Origin: Mycolicibacterium austroafricanum
GTDB taxonomy: Bacteria > Actinomycetota > Actinomycetes > Mycobacteriales > Mycobacteriaceae
NCBI RefSeq assembly: GCF_902705885.1
Contig: NZ_CACSIP010000005.1
Coordinates: forward strand, 10,322-74,321
DNA: 64,000 nucleotides
Direction: 5' to 3'
Shown here piece after piece: positions 24,147 through 33,136 of this stretch. Both the position numbers and the translations under genes were made by a program. Positions within the stretch are counted from its first letter, which is position 1; each line of letters opens with the position of its first letter. The notes under the pieces are model-generated. The model made no database searches and was not told the origin of the DNA. It was given only the letters and a program-made list of their open reading frames with translations.

Positions 24147-26219
24147 ATGAGCGCCCCCGCCAGCACCGCCCTAGCAGCCCCGATCCGGGTCGCTGCCGGG
24201 ACGACCGCAGGGCAGGCGGTGCGCGAGGCCGGCTTGCCGGCCAGGGGCGCCCCCGACGCCGTGGTCGTCGTGCGCGATGCGGACGGGCGGCTGCGCGACC
24301 TGTCGTGGGTACCCGACGTCGACGTCGAGGTCACCCCCGTCGCGGCCGACACCGAGGACGGGCGAAGCGTCATCCGCCACTCGGCCGCCCACGTCCTCGC
24401 CCAGGCGGTGCAGGCGTTGTTCCCCGACGCCCGGCTGGGCATCGGGCCGCCGATCACCGACGGGTTCTACTACGACTTCGAGGTCGCCGAGCCGTTCACT
24501 CCGGAGGATCTCGAGGCGCTCGAGAAGCGGATGCGCCAGATCGTCAAGGACGGCCAGCTGTTCTCGAGACGGGTCTACGAGTCCAAGGACGCTGCCCGCG
24601 AAGAGCTCAAGGGCGAGCCGTACAAACTCGAACTCATCGACGACAAGTCCGGTGATCCTGCCGTCATGGAGGTCGGTGGAGACGAACTGACCGCGTACGA
24701 CAATCTCAATCCCCGCACCCGCGAACGCGTTTGGGGCGATCTGTGCCGCGGCCCGCACATCCCCACCACGAGGTACATCCCGGCGTTCAAGTTGACGCGC
24801 AGTTCGGCCGCCTACTGGCGTGGCGATCAGGACAACGCAAGCCTGCAGCGCATCTACGGCACCGCTTGGGAGTCCCAGGAGGCGCTCGACAGGCACCTCG
24901 AACTGCTCGAGGAGGCGCAGCGTCGCGATCACCGCCGCATCGGTGCGGAACTCGATCTGTTCAGCTTCCCCGACGAGATCGGATCGGGCCTTCCGGTCTT
25001 CCACCCCAAGGGCGGCATCGTGCGCCGCGAGCTGGAGGACTATTCGCGCCGCAAGCACATCGAGGCGGGATACGAGTTCGTCAACACCCCACACATCACC
25101 AAGGCGCAGCTCTTCCACACCTCCGGGCACCTGGACTGGTACGCCGACGGGATGTTCCCGCCGATGCACATCGACGCCGAGTTCAACGAGGACGGCAGTG
25201 TCCGCAAGCCGGGACAGGACTACTACCTCAAGCCGATGAACTGCCCGATGCACTGCCTGATATTCCGGGCGCGTGGCAGGTCGTATCGCGAGCTTCCGTT
25301 GCGCGCCTTCGAATTCGGCGCGGTCTACCGGTACGAGAAGTCGGGTGTGGTGCACGGCCTGACCCGGGTGCGTGGCCTGACTATGGACGACGCGCACATC
25401 TTCTGTACCCGCGATCAGATGCGCGGCGAGCTCGCCTCGCTGCTGCAGTTCATCCTGGACCTGCTCGGCGACTACGGATTGCAGGATTTCTACCTGGAGC
25501 TCTCCACGAAGGACCCGAAGAAGTTCGTCGGCTCCGACGAGATCTGGGAAGAGGCCACCAACACCCTCGCGCAGGTGGCCGCCGAGTCCGGCCTGGAGCT
25601 GGTTCCCGATCCGGGCGGCGCGGCCTTCTACGGTCCGAAGATCTCGGTACAGGCCCGCGACGCGCTCGGTCGCAGCTGGCAGATGTCGACGATCCAACTG
25701 GACTTCAACTTCCCCGAGCGCTTCGAACTCGAGTACACCGCCGCCGACGGTAGCCGGCAACGCCCGGTGATGATCCATCGTGCGCTGTTCGGCTCCATCG
25801 AGCGGTTTTTCGGCATCCTCACCGAGCACTACGCGGGCGCGTTTCCGGCCTGGCTGGCGCCGGTGCAGGTGGTCGCCATCCCGGTCGCCGACGGCCACGT
25901 CGACTACCTCAACGATGTGGTGGCCCAGCTGCGCAAGCACGGGATCCGTGCCGAGGTGGACGCCAGCGACGATCGAATGGCCAAGAAGATCGTCAACCAC
26001 ACCAACCAGAAGGTGCCGTTCATGCTGCTCGCGGGCGACCGCGATGTGGAGGCCGGAGCTGTGTCGTTCCGGTTCGGTGACCGCACGCAGATCAACGCGG
26101 TGCCGTGCGACAGAGCGACCGAGGCCATCGTCGACTGGGTGGCGCGGCGGGAGAACTCCACGCCCACCGCGGAACTCGTCGTCGTCGGCTCCGACGGCCC
26201 CGCTGCAGGTGAGGGGTGA
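24147..26219 (+). CDS. thrS: Threonyl-tRNA synthetase
   Basis: The 690-residue class II synthetase charges tRNA-Thr. Domains in order are an N-terminal TGS domain (residues 10-75), an editing domain with [12 protein letters not shown] (zinc-type HxxxH), the catalytic core with motif 1 and the zinc-site Cys in MNCPMHC, motif 2 near YRYEKSG, motif 3 ([10 protein letters not shown]) and an anticodon-binding domain from about residue 570. The start at ATG 24147 has GGAG 9 bases upstream; an in-frame ATG at 24120 would add nine residues without a ribosome site. It opens the HIT-pgsA-patA-pimA operon: the HIT gene starts one base after its stop. Confidence 0.97.
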   Translation: MSAPASTALAAPIRVAAGTTAGQAVREAGLPARGAPDAVVVVRDADGRLRDLSWVPDVDVEVTPVAADTEDGRSVIRHSAAHVLAQAVQALFPDARLGIGPPITDGFYYDFEVAEPFTPEDLEALEKRMRQIVKDGQLFSRRVYESKDAAREELKGEPYKLELIDDKSGDPAVMEVGGDELTAYDNLNPRTRERVWGDLCRGPHIPTTRYIPAFKLTRSSAAYWRGDQDNASLQRIYGTAWESQEALDRHLELLEEAQRRDHRRIGAELDLFSFPDEIGSGLPVFHPKGGIVRRELEDYSRRKHIEAGYEFVNTPHITKAQLFHTSGHLDWYADGMFPPMHIDAEFNEDGSVRKPGQDYYLKPMNCPMHCLIFRARGRSYRELPLRAFEFGAVYRYEKSGVVHGLTRVRGLTMDDAHIFCTRDQMRGELASLLQFILDLLGDYGLQDFYLELSTKDPKKFVGSDEIWEEATNTLAQVAAESGLELVPDPGGAAFYGPKISVQARDALGRSWQMSTIQLDFNFPERFELEYTAADGSRQRPVMIHRALFGSIERFFGILTEHYAGAFPAWLAPVQVVAIPVADGHVDYLNDVVAQLRKHGIRAEVDASDDRMAKKIVNHTNQKVPFMLLAGDRDVEAGAVSFRFGDRTQINAVPCDRATEAIVDWVARRENSTPTAELVVVGSDGPAAGEG

Positions 26220-26220
26220 C

Positions 26221-26772
26221 GTGGATCCGGAGGACACGATCGTAGACCGCGGCGTCGGCGACCCGGACCATCTGCAGCGGCTCTGGACGCCACATCGGAT
26301 GTCCTACATCGCCGAGGCGCCGATGAAGACCGGTCGCGCGACCACCACCGAGCCGTTCAGCGACATCCCCACGATGTCCGACGAGGACGGGCTGGTGGTG
26401 GCCCGAGGCGAACTGGTCTACGCCGTGCTCAACCTCTACCCGTACAACCCCGGCCATCTGATGGTGGTGCCTTACCGCAGGGTGTCCGAGCTCGAGGATC
26501 TCACCGTCGAGGAGGGCGCCGAGCTGATGGCGTTCGCGCAGAAGGCGATCCGGGTCATCAAAGCGGTTTCGCAGCCCCACGGCTTCAACGTCGGCCTCAA
26601 CCTCGGTCACTCGGCGGGCGGCAGCCTGGCCGAACATCTGCACATGCATGTGGTTCCGCGGTGGGGCGGTGACGCCAACTTCATCACGATCATCGGGGAT
26701 TCCAAGGTCATCCCGCAGTTGCTCAGAGACACCCGACAGCTGTTGGCCACCGAGTGGGAAAAGCAACGGTGA
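26221..26772 (+). CDS. HIT-family Ap4A phosphorylase-type protein
   Basis: The 183-residue protein from GTG 26221 lies one base after the thrS stop. Its HIT active site HLHMHVVPRWGGD is near residue 145 (central His is the nucleophile). The sequence closely follows M. tuberculosis Rv2613c, a diadenosine tetraphosphate phosphorylase that splits Ap4A to ADP and ATP. Such a gene directly behind an aminoacyl-tRNA synthetase is fitting, because these enzymes make Ap4A as a by-product. It overlaps the pgsA start by 4 bases. Confidence 0.9.
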   Translation: MDPEDTIVDRGVGDPDHLQRLWTPHRMSYIAEAPMKTGRATTTEPFSDIPTMSDEDGLVVARGELVYAVLNLYPYNPGHLMVVPYRRVSELEDLTVEEGAELMAFAQKAIRVIKAVSQPHGFNVGLNLGHSAGGSLAEHLHMHVVPRWGGDANFITIIGDSKVIPQLLRDTRQLLATEWEKQR

Positions 26773-27440
26773 GTGACTTCTACCTGATGACCCGGGCCGC
26801 ATACGCGAAGCTGTCGCGGCCGGTGGCCAAGGGGGCGCTGCGCTTGGGTCTGACCCCTGACAGCGTCACGATCCTCGGCACCGCGGGCGCGGTGCTGGGC
26901 GCGCTCACGCTGTTCCCGATCGGGCAACTGTTCGCGGGGGCCTTCGTCGTCGCGTTCTTCGTGCTCGCCGACATGCTCGACGGGGCGATGGCCCGGGAAC
27001 GTGGTGGTGGCACCCGCTTCGGGTCGGTCCTCGACGCCACCTGCGACCGGATCAGCGACGGCGCGGTGTTCTGCGGATTGCTCTGGTGGGCGGCGTTCGG
27101 GCTGGACAGCGCCGCGCTGGTGGTCGCCACGATGATCTGCCTGGTGTCGTCGCAGGTGATCTCGTACATCAAGGCCCGCGCGGAAGCCAGCGGGTTGACC
27201 GGCGACGGCGGCATCATCGAGCGCCCCGAGCGGCTGGTGATCATCCTGCTCGGCGCCTGCCTGTCCGACCTGCCGTTCGTTCCACTGCCGTGGGTGCTCG
27301 ACGTCGCGATGTGGACGCTGGCGGTGGCCAGCGTGGTGACGGTGGGGCAGCGGCTGCACAGTGTGCGGACCTCGGCCGGGGCGATGGACCGGCTCACGGT
27401 CACCGACAGCGGTGAGAAACCCGAGCCCGGCGAACAATGA
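26769..27440 (+). CDS. pgsA: Phosphatidylinositol phosphate synthase
   Basis: The 223-residue integral-membrane CDP-alcohol phosphotransferase has the family motif D-x2-DG-x2-AR-x8-G-x3-D-x3-D visible as DMLDGAMARERGGGTRFGSVLDATCD (residues about 66-91). Six helices are expected. In mycobacteria this gene makes phosphatidylinositol phosphate from CDP-diacylglycerol and inositol phosphate, the first committed step towards PI, PIMs, LM and LAM. The start GTG 26769 overlaps the HIT stop (GTGA). It is followed by patA with another 4-base overlap. Confidence 0.93.
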   Translation: MSDFYLMTRAAYAKLSRPVAKGALRLGLTPDSVTILGTAGAVLGALTLFPIGQLFAGAFVVAFFVLADMLDGAMARERGGGTRFGSVLDATCDRISDGAVFCGLLWWAAFGLDSAALVVATMICLVSSQVISYIKARAEASGLTGDGGIIERPERLVIILLGACLSDLPFVPLPWVLDVAMWTLAVASVVTVGQRLHSVRTSAGAMDRLTVTDSGEKPEPGEQ

Positions 27441-28420
27441 ACCAGCACCCGGCCGGTGCCAACACCGATCGCGGCGCCTTCATCGGCCACCCCACTTCCT
27501 GGGGTGGCCACCTCACCGACTGGGGTTATGCGGCCGGCTGGCGGTTGGTTCGTGCGGCTCCGGAGATCGTGGCGCGCAACGCGTTCGGTTTCGGCGCTCA
27601 ACTCGCGGCCCGCAACGGTGGTCCCGACCAGTTGCGCAGGAATCTGGCCCGGGTGATCGGGGTGGCACCGGAGGGGGTGCCGGATGCGCTGATCCGTGCT
27701 TCGCTTGCCTCGTACGCCCGATACTGGCGGGAGGCGTTCCGGTTGCCGACGATGGATCACGCCGAGCTGGGCGCACAACTCGGTGTCCAGGACATCGAGC
27801 TGCTGTGGGCGGCGCTCGAGCAGGGCCGCGGGGCGGTGCTGGCGCTGCCCCACAGCGGCAACTGGGACATGGCCGGGGTATGGCTGGTGCAGAACCACGG
27901 CACCTTCGCCACCGTCGCCGAGCGTCTCAAACCCGAGTCGCTCTACCACCGCTTCCTGGCTTACCGGGAGCGGCTGGGATTCGAGGTGGTGCCGTTGTCG
28001 GGAGGCGAGCGGCCGCCCTTCGAGGTGCTCTGCGACCGGCTCCGCGACAACGGCGTGGTGTGTCTGATGGCCGACCGCGACATGACGCGCACCGGAGTGC
28101 AGGTGAACTTCTTCGGCGAGGCGAGCCGGCTGCCCGCAGGCCCGGCCCGGTTGGCCGTCCAGACCGGGGCGGCGCTGTTTCCGGTGCACTGCTGGTTCGA
28201 GGGGGACGGATGGGGGATGCGGGTCTATCCGGAGGTGGAGACCTCGTCGGGTGACCTGGTGGCCATCACCCAGTCCTTGGCGGACCGATTCGCCGTGAAC
28301 ATCGCCGCGCACCCGGCCGATTGGCACATGATGCAGCCGCAATGGATCGCCGACCTGTCGGATGAGCGCAGGGCCCGGCTTTTCGGCGGGCAGGCGCGAA
28401 GCGATCCGGGGATCGGGTGA
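27437..28420 (+). CDS. patA: Phosphatidylinositol mannoside acyltransferase
   Basis: The 327-residue membrane-associated acyltransferase belongs to the LpxL-like family. The catalytic His-x4-Asp is in LPHSGNWDMAG near residues 137-142, with a second conserved block CLMADRDMTRTGVQVNFFG. It palmitoylates the 6-position of the mannose added by PimA on PIM1/PIM2. It is encoded between pgsA and pimA exactly as in M. tuberculosis Rv2611c. The ATG overlaps the pgsA stop. Confidence 0.93.
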   Translation: MNQHPAGANTDRGAFIGHPTSWGGHLTDWGYAAGWRLVRAAPEIVARNAFGFGAQLAARNGGPDQLRRNLARVIGVAPEGVPDALIRASLASYARYWREAFRLPTMDHAELGAQLGVQDIELLWAALEQGRGAVLALPHSGNWDMAGVWLVQNHGTFATVAERLKPESLYHRFLAYRERLGFEVVPLSGGERPPFEVLCDRLRDNGVVCLMADRDMTRTGVQVNFFGEASRLPAGPARLAVQTGAALFPVHCWFEGDGWGMRVYPEVETSSGDLVAITQSLADRFAVNIAAHPADWHMMQPQWIADLSDERRARLFGGQARSDPGIG

Positions 28421-28430
28421 GGTCGACCTG

Positions 28431-29588
28431 ATGCGCATCGGCATGGTCTGCCCGTACTCGTTCGATGTGCCCGGCGGGGTGCAGGCGCACGTGTTGCAGC
28501 TGGCGGAGGTGATGCATCGCCGCGGCCACGACGTCAGTGTGCTCGCCCCGGCCTCGGCCGGTGTTCATGGTTCGCTTCCGGATTACGTGGTGTCCGGCGG
28601 AAGGGCCATCCCGATTCGCTACAACGGGTCGGTGGCCCGGCTGCGTTTCGGCCCGGCCACCCATCGCAAGGTCAAGAAATGGCTCCAGCAGGGCGAGTTC
28701 GACGTTCTGCACCTGCACGAGCCCAACGCTCCCAGCCTGTCGATGTTGGCGCTCAACATCGCCGAGGGCCCGATCGTGGCGACCTTCCACACCTCGACGA
28801 CGAAATCGCTGACGCTGTCGGTGTTCGAGCCATTCCTCCGGCCGATGCACGAGAAGATCGTCGGCCGGATCGCGGTGTCGGACCTGGCTCGGCGCTGGCA
28901 GATGGAGGCGTTGGGCAGCGACGCCGTGGAGATTCCCAACGGTGTCGATGTCGAGTCGTTCGCGACAGCGCCACGATTCGAGGGCTACCCGCGTGCCGGA
29001 AAGACCGTGCTTTTCCTGGGACGTTTTGATGAACCCCGCAAGGGGATGGCGGTGCTGCTCGGCGCGTTGCCCGCGCTGGTGGAGCGATTCGCCGACATCG
29101 AGATCCTGGTCGTGGGCCGAGGGGACGAGACCGAACTGCGTGCCGCCGCCGGCCCGCTGGCCGACAGGCTGCGCTTCCTGGGGCAGGTCGACGATGCCGG
29201 CAAGGCCTCGGCGATGCGCAGCGCCGACGTGTACTGCGCCCCCAACACCGGCGGCGAGAGCTTCGGCATCGTGCTGGTCGAGGCGATGGCCGCGGGGACC
29301 GCGGTGGTGGCCAGCGATCTCGACGCGTTCCGGCGGGTGCTCGCCGACGGCGAGGCCGGCCGACTCGTGCCCGTCGACGACCCTGCCGGGCTGGCGGCAG
29401 GCTTGATCGAGGTGCTCGCCGACGACGTCCTCCGGCAGCGGTACATCGACCGTGGAACGGTGTCGGTGCAACGTTACGACTGGTCGATCGTCGCCGAGCA
29501 GATCATGCGGGTCTACGAAACGGTCGCAGGTTCGGGCGTGAAGGTTCAGGTGGCGGGAAATCGCGAAGCGACGGGCCGAACGACTTGA
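28431..29588 (+). CDS. pimA: Phosphatidylinositol mannosyltransferase PimA
   Basis: The 385-residue GT4 retaining glycosyltransferase (GT-B fold) transfers mannose from GDP-mannose to PI on the inner leaflet. It starts at ATG 28431 (MRIGMVCPYSFDVPGGVQ, with the GGV loop that closes on GDP-mannose) behind GAGG. His120 in ATFHTSTTK corresponds to the catalytic His118 of M. smegmatis PimA, shifted by a two-residue insertion near 43-45. The nucleotide-binding GGESFGIVLVE lies near residue 275. Agreement with PimA is high throughout. It is essential in mycobacteria and sits in the PIM operon. Confidence 0.95.
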   Translation: MRIGMVCPYSFDVPGGVQAHVLQLAEVMHRRGHDVSVLAPASAGVHGSLPDYVVSGGRAIPIRYNGSVARLRFGPATHRKVKKWLQQGEFDVLHLHEPNAPSLSMLALNIAEGPIVATFHTSTTKSLTLSVFEPFLRPMHEKIVGRIAVSDLARRWQMEALGSDAVEIPNGVDVESFATAPRFEGYPRAGKTVLFLGRFDEPRKGMAVLLGALPALVERFADIEILVVGRGDETELRAAAGPLADRLRFLGQVDDAGKASAMRSADVYCAPNTGGESFGIVLVEAMAAGTAVVASDLDAFRRVLADGEAGRLVPVDDPAGLAAGLIEVLADDVLRQRYIDRGTVSVQRYDWSIVAEQIMRVYETVAGSGVKVQVAGNREATGRTT

Positions 29589-30628
29589 TCCCGTGGGTCA
29601 CCGCCGTGCTGGTCGCCGTGCTGATCGCGGCGGTCCTGGTGGTGGGCGCCTGGGCGTTTCAGACCGCGAATCGGCTCGACCGGTTGCACGTGCGCTACGA
29701 CCTGTCATGGCAGGCCCTCGACGGCGCGTTGGCCCGCAGAGCGGTGGTGGCACGCGCCGTTGCGGTCGACGCCTATGGCCGAGGGCCGGACGGCAGACGC
29801 CTGGCCGCCCTCGCGGATGCCGCCGAGCGGGCGCCACGGTCAGGCAGGGAAGCTGCCGAGAACGAGCTGTCCTGGGCGCTGGCCCGGGTGGATCCGGCGT
29901 CGCTGCCCGTGGCGTTGGTCGCCGAGCTGGCCGACGCAGAAGCGCGCGTGCTGCTGGCGCGCCGCTTTCACAACGACGCAGTCCGCGACACGCTGGCCCT
30001 GCGGGAACGTCCCTCGGTACGCATTCTGCGACTCGGCGGAACCGCGGCGCTGCCAACCTATTTCGAGATCTCCGAAGGCGGGGACGTGTCGACCCGGGAG
30101 GCGGCGCCGGCGAACCGACGGACCTCGGCGCGGGTGGTGCTGCTCGACCACGACGGCGCCGTGCTGCTGCTGTGCGGTTCGGATCCCGCGGTCCCGGCCA
30201 GTGCGTCGTCGGCTCCTCGATGGTGGTTCACCATCGGAGGTGCCGCCCAGGTGGGCGAGTCGCTGGCCCAGACGGCGGCCCGCGAACTCGAGGAGGAGAC
30301 CGGACTGAAGGTGACGGCCGACGACCTGGTCGGTCCGGTGTGGCGTCGCGACGCCGTCATCGACTTCAACGGCTCGGTGATCCGCAGCGAGGAGATCTAC
30401 TTCGTCCATCGGACGACGCGATTCGAGCCTTCCGAATCGGGCCGCTCCGGCCTGGAGCGGACCTACATCACCGGTCACCGGTGGTGCGATGCGACAATGA
30501 TCGACGAACTGGTCGCCAACGGCGAGGCGGTGTACCCGCGGCAGCTGGGCGAGCTCCTCGACGAGGCGAAGGCGCTGGCCGACGTACCGGACACGGCGGC
30601 CGAGAGGGCGTTGCGATCGATCAGGTGA
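29585..30628 (+). CDS. Membrane-anchored Nudix hydrolase (Rv2609c type)
   Basis: The 347-residue protein starts at TTG 29585, which overlaps the pimA stop (TTGA). One N-terminal transmembrane helix (WVTAVLVAVLIAAVLVVGAWAF) leads to a helical region of about 140 residues and then a Nudix domain. The Nudix box GGAAQVGESLAQTAARELEEETGL fits G-x5-E-x7-REUxEExGU; the cited stretch is interrupted here as GGAAQVGE and RELEEETGL. The substrate is unknown. Its fixed place behind pimA suggests a nucleotide-sugar or other housekeeping role at the membrane where PIMs are made (inference). Confidence 0.88.
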   Translation: MIPWVTAVLVAVLIAAVLVVGAWAFQTANRLDRLHVRYDLSWQALDGALARRAVVARAVAVDAYGRGPDGRRLAALADAAERAPRSGREAAENELSWALARVDPASLPVALVAELADAEARVLLARRFHNDAVRDTLALRERPSVRILRLGGTAALPTYFEISEGGDVSTREAAPANRRTSARVVLLDHDGAVLLLCGSDPAVPASASSAPRWWFTIGGAAQVGESLAQTAARELEEETGLKVTADDLVGPVWRRDAVIDFNGSVIRSEEIYFVHRTTRFEPSESGRSGLERTYITGHRWCDATMIDELVANGEAVYPRQLGELLDEAKALADVPDTAAERALRSIR

Positions 30629-30681
30629 CGACGGCTCGTCGCCGCCGCGTGCACCGGATCAATAGCATTTGCCGCCGCGCT

Positions 30682-30687
30682 TAGACT
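30682..30687 (+). promoter_or_regulatory. Possible -10 element of the pdxS operon
   Basis: TAGACT fits the mycobacterial TANNNT -10 pattern and lies 28 bases upstream of the pdxS GTG, in the only gap (87 bp) between the PIM operon and pdxS. No convincing -35 accompanies it. Confidence 0.35.
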
Positions 30688-30715
30688 GGATCAGTAGCGA
30701 TTGAAGGAGAATACG

Positions 30716-31636
30716 GTGGAATCCGAAATGCCTGGGGAAGGCCTGGGGGCGCCGCCCGCCCGCGGGACTGCGCGGGTCAAGCGCGGCATGGCCGAGATGC
30801 TCAAGGGCGGCGTCATCATGGACGTCGTCACCCCGGAGCAGGCCCGCATCGCCGAGTCCGCCGGTGCGGTGGCCGTGATGGCGCTCGAGCGGGTCCCCGC
30901 CGACATCCGGACGCAGGGCGGGGTGTCGCGGATGAGCGACCCCGACATGATCGAGAGCATCATCGAAGCCGTCACGATCCCGGTGATGGCCAAGGCGCGT
31001 ATCGGCCACTTCGTGGAGGCGCAGATCCTGCAGAGCCTCGGTGTGGACTACGTCGACGAGTCCGAGGTGCTGACGCCCGCCGACTATGCCAACCACATCG
31101 ACAAGTGGAAGTTCACGGTACCGTTCGTGTGCGGCGCCACCAACCTGGGCGAGGCGCTGCGGCGCATCACCGAGGGCGCGGCGATGATCCGTTCCAAGGG
31201 CGAAGCCGGCACCGGAGACGTATCCAACGCCACCACCCACATGCGCAAGATCGGCGGTGAGATCCGTCGCCTCACGTCGCTGTCCGAAGACGAACTGTAT
31301 GTCGCCGCAAAGGAATTGCAGGCGCCCTTCGATCTGGTCGTCGAGGTCGCCAGGGCCGGCAAGCTACCGGTCACGCTATTCACCGCGGGCGGCATCGCCA
31401 CCCCGGCGGACGCCGCGATGATGATGCAGCTCGGTGCCGAAGGCGTCTTCGTCGGCTCCGGCATCTTCAAGTCCGGTGACCCGGCGCAGCGTGCGGCCGC
31501 GATCGTCAAGGCCACCACTTTTTACGACGATCCCGACGTGCTGGCGAAGGTGTCCCGCGGCCTGGGGGAGGCGATGGTCGGCATCAATGTCGAGGGCATC
31601 GCAGCCCCCCACCGACTCGCCGAACGCGGCTGGTAG
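30716..31636 (+). CDS. pdxS: Pyridoxal 5'-phosphate synthase subunit PdxS
   Basis: The 306-residue (beta/alpha)8 enzyme makes PLP from ribose 5-phosphate, glyceraldehyde 3-phosphate and ammonia supplied by PdxT. Conserved PdxS blocks are present: [29 protein letters not shown], the phosphate loop [15 protein letters not shown] and the second phosphate site [18 protein letters not shown]. The GTG at 30716 has AAGGAG six bases upstream, better than the TTG at 30701. It is followed by tesB (9-bp gap) and pdxT. Confidence 0.96.
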   Translation: MESEMPGEGLGAPPARGTARVKRGMAEMLKGGVIMDVVTPEQARIAESAGAVAVMALERVPADIRTQGGVSRMSDPDMIESIIEAVTIPVMAKARIGHFVEAQILQSLGVDYVDESEVLTPADYANHIDKWKFTVPFVCGATNLGEALRRITEGAAMIRSKGEAGTGDVSNATTHMRKIGGEIRRLTSLSEDELYVAAKELQAPFDLVVEVARAGKLPVTLFTAGGIATPADAAMMMQLGAEGVFVGSGIFKSGDPAQRAAAIVKATTFYDDPDVLAKVSRGLGEAMVGINVEGIAAPHRLAERGW

Positions 31637-31645
31637 AACACAACG

Positions 31646-32494
31646 GTGGCGATCGAAGAGATCCTCGATCTGGAGAAGATCGAGATCAACATCTATCGCG
31701 GCGGCGTCTTCAGTCCGGAGTCCGGTTTCCTGCAGCGCACTTTCGGCGGCCACGTCGCCGGCCAGTCGCTGGTCTCCGCGGTGCGCACCGTCGACCCGAA
31801 GTTCCAGGTGCACTCCCTGCACGGCTATTTCCTGCGCGCCGGGGACGCCCGCTCGCCGTCGGTGTACACCGTCGAGCGGATCCGTGACGGCGGTTCGTTC
31901 TGTACCCGCCGGGTGACCGCGATCCAGCACGGCGAAACGATCTTCTCGATGTCTGCGTCGTTCCAGACTGACCAGAGCGGCATCGAGCACCAGGACGCCA
32001 TGCCGCATGCCGTCCCGCCCGACGACATCCCCGACTTCAAGTCGGTCAGCAGGGTGTTCGACGATGCCAGTTTCCGTCAGTTCGACGAATGGGACGTGCG
32101 GATCGTGCCGCGCGAGCTCCTGGCGGTGCGCGAGGGCAAGGCATCCCAGCAGCAGGTCTGGTTCAGGCACCGAGATCCGCTGCCGGACGATCACGTCCTG
32201 CACATCTGCGCGCTGGCCTATATGAGCGATCTGACGCTGCTCGGCTCGGCTCAGGTCAACCACATCGAGGAGCGCAACCACCTGATGGTGGCGTCGCTCG
32301 ACCACGCGATGTGGTTCATGCGGGCCTTCCGCGCCGACGAATGGCTGCTCTACGACCAGTCGTCACCGTCGGCCTGTGGGGCCCGCTCGCTGACCCAGGG
32401 CAAGATCTACAACCAGTACGGGGAGATGGTGGCGGCGGTGATGCAGGAGGGGCTGACCCGTTACGCCCGCGGCTTCACCCCAGGGCGCGAGTGA
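31646..32494 (+). CDS. tesB: Acyl-CoA thioesterase II (TesB)
   Basis: The 282-residue double-hotdog thioesterase hydrolyses acyl-CoA to free acid and CoA. The TesB signature is visible: [17 protein letters not shown] in the first half and [21 protein letters not shown]...[27 protein letters not shown] in the second, which hold the Asp-Thr-Gln active site of the family. It lies between pdxS and pdxT as in M. tuberculosis (Rv2605c); no biochemical link between TesB and PLP synthesis is known to me. The GTG start follows the pdxS stop by 9 bases, and its stop overlaps the pdxT start. Confidence 0.94.
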   Translation: MAIEEILDLEKIEINIYRGGVFSPESGFLQRTFGGHVAGQSLVSAVRTVDPKFQVHSLHGYFLRAGDARSPSVYTVERIRDGGSFCTRRVTAIQHGETIFSMSASFQTDQSGIEHQDAMPHAVPPDDIPDFKSVSRVFDDASFRQFDEWDVRIVPRELLAVREGKASQQQVWFRHRDPLPDDHVLHICALAYMSDLTLLGSAQVNHIEERNHLMVASLDHAMWFMRAFRADEWLLYDQSSPSACGARSLTQGKIYNQYGEMVAAVMQEGLTRYARGFTPGRE

Positions 32495-33084
32495 GCACCC
32501 GGATCGGCGTGCTCGCGTTGCAGGGTGACACCCGCGAGCACCTCGCAGCGCTGCGGGCCGCCGGAGCCGACGCGGTCACGGTGCGCCGGGGCAGCGAACT
32601 CGAATCGGTGGAGGCCCTGGTGATACCGGGGGGCGAGTCCACCACGATGAGCCACCTGCTGCGCGAATTCGAACTGCTCGACCCGTTGCGTTCCCGGCTC
32701 GCCGACGGAATGCCCGCCTACGGTTCGTGCGCCGGGATGATCCTGCTGGCCACCGAGATCCTCGATGCGGGGGTTGCCGGCCGCGACGCCGTACCGCTGA
32801 AGGCCCTCGACATGACGGTGCGTCGCAATGCTTTCGGGCGTCAGGTGGACTCGTTCGAGGAGGACGTCGCCTTCGACGGGCTCAACGACCCGGTGCACGC
32901 GGTCTTCATCCGCGCGCCGTGGGTCGAACGCGTCGGACCCGAGGTGCAGGTGCTGGCACGCGCTGCCGGCCACGTCGTGGCGGTGCGGCAAGGGCGCACC
33001 CTCGCCACGGCGTTTCATCCAGAGGTGACCGGCGACCGTCGGGTGCATGCGCTGTTCGTCGACATGGTCACCGGCCGCGCCTGA
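32491..33084 (+). CDS. pdxT: PLP synthase glutaminase subunit PdxT
   Basis: The 197-residue class I glutaminase produces ammonia for PdxS. The catalytic triad is visible: nucleophile Cys in YGSCAGMI (about residue 80) and His-Glu in AFHPEVT near the C-terminus, with the early PGGEST oxyanion loop. The GTG 32491 overlaps the tesB stop. It ends the pdxS-tesB-pdxT operon. The 52-bp gap to the convergent acyl-CoA dehydrogenase gene contains only short GC-rich inverted repeats. Confidence 0.95.
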   Translation: MSTRIGVLALQGDTREHLAALRAAGADAVTVRRGSELESVEALVIPGGESTTMSHLLREFELLDPLRSRLADGMPAYGSCAGMILLATEILDAGVAGRDAVPLKALDMTVRRNAFGRQVDSFEEDVAFDGLNDPVHAVFIRAPWVERVGPEVQVLARAAGHVVAVRQGRTLATAFHPEVTGDRRVHALFVDMVTGRA

Positions 33085-33136
33085 TTGCGATCTCGGCGTG
33101 ATTGTCGCCGCCGAGCGACGACCAGCACGCCGAAAA

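Noticed and set aside
24171..26237. A 688-codon open frame on the minus strand opposite thrS, and similar long antisense frames opposite hisS, secD, relA and others
   Set aside because: They follow from high GC at third positions, have no ribosome sites or recognisable domains, and lie fully opposite well-identified genes.
33085..33136. CGGCGTG/CACGCCG inverted repeat between pdxT and the acyl-CoA dehydrogenase gene as a terminator
   Set aside because: The arms are only 7 bases with a long GC-rich loop that forms competing pairs; too weak to call.
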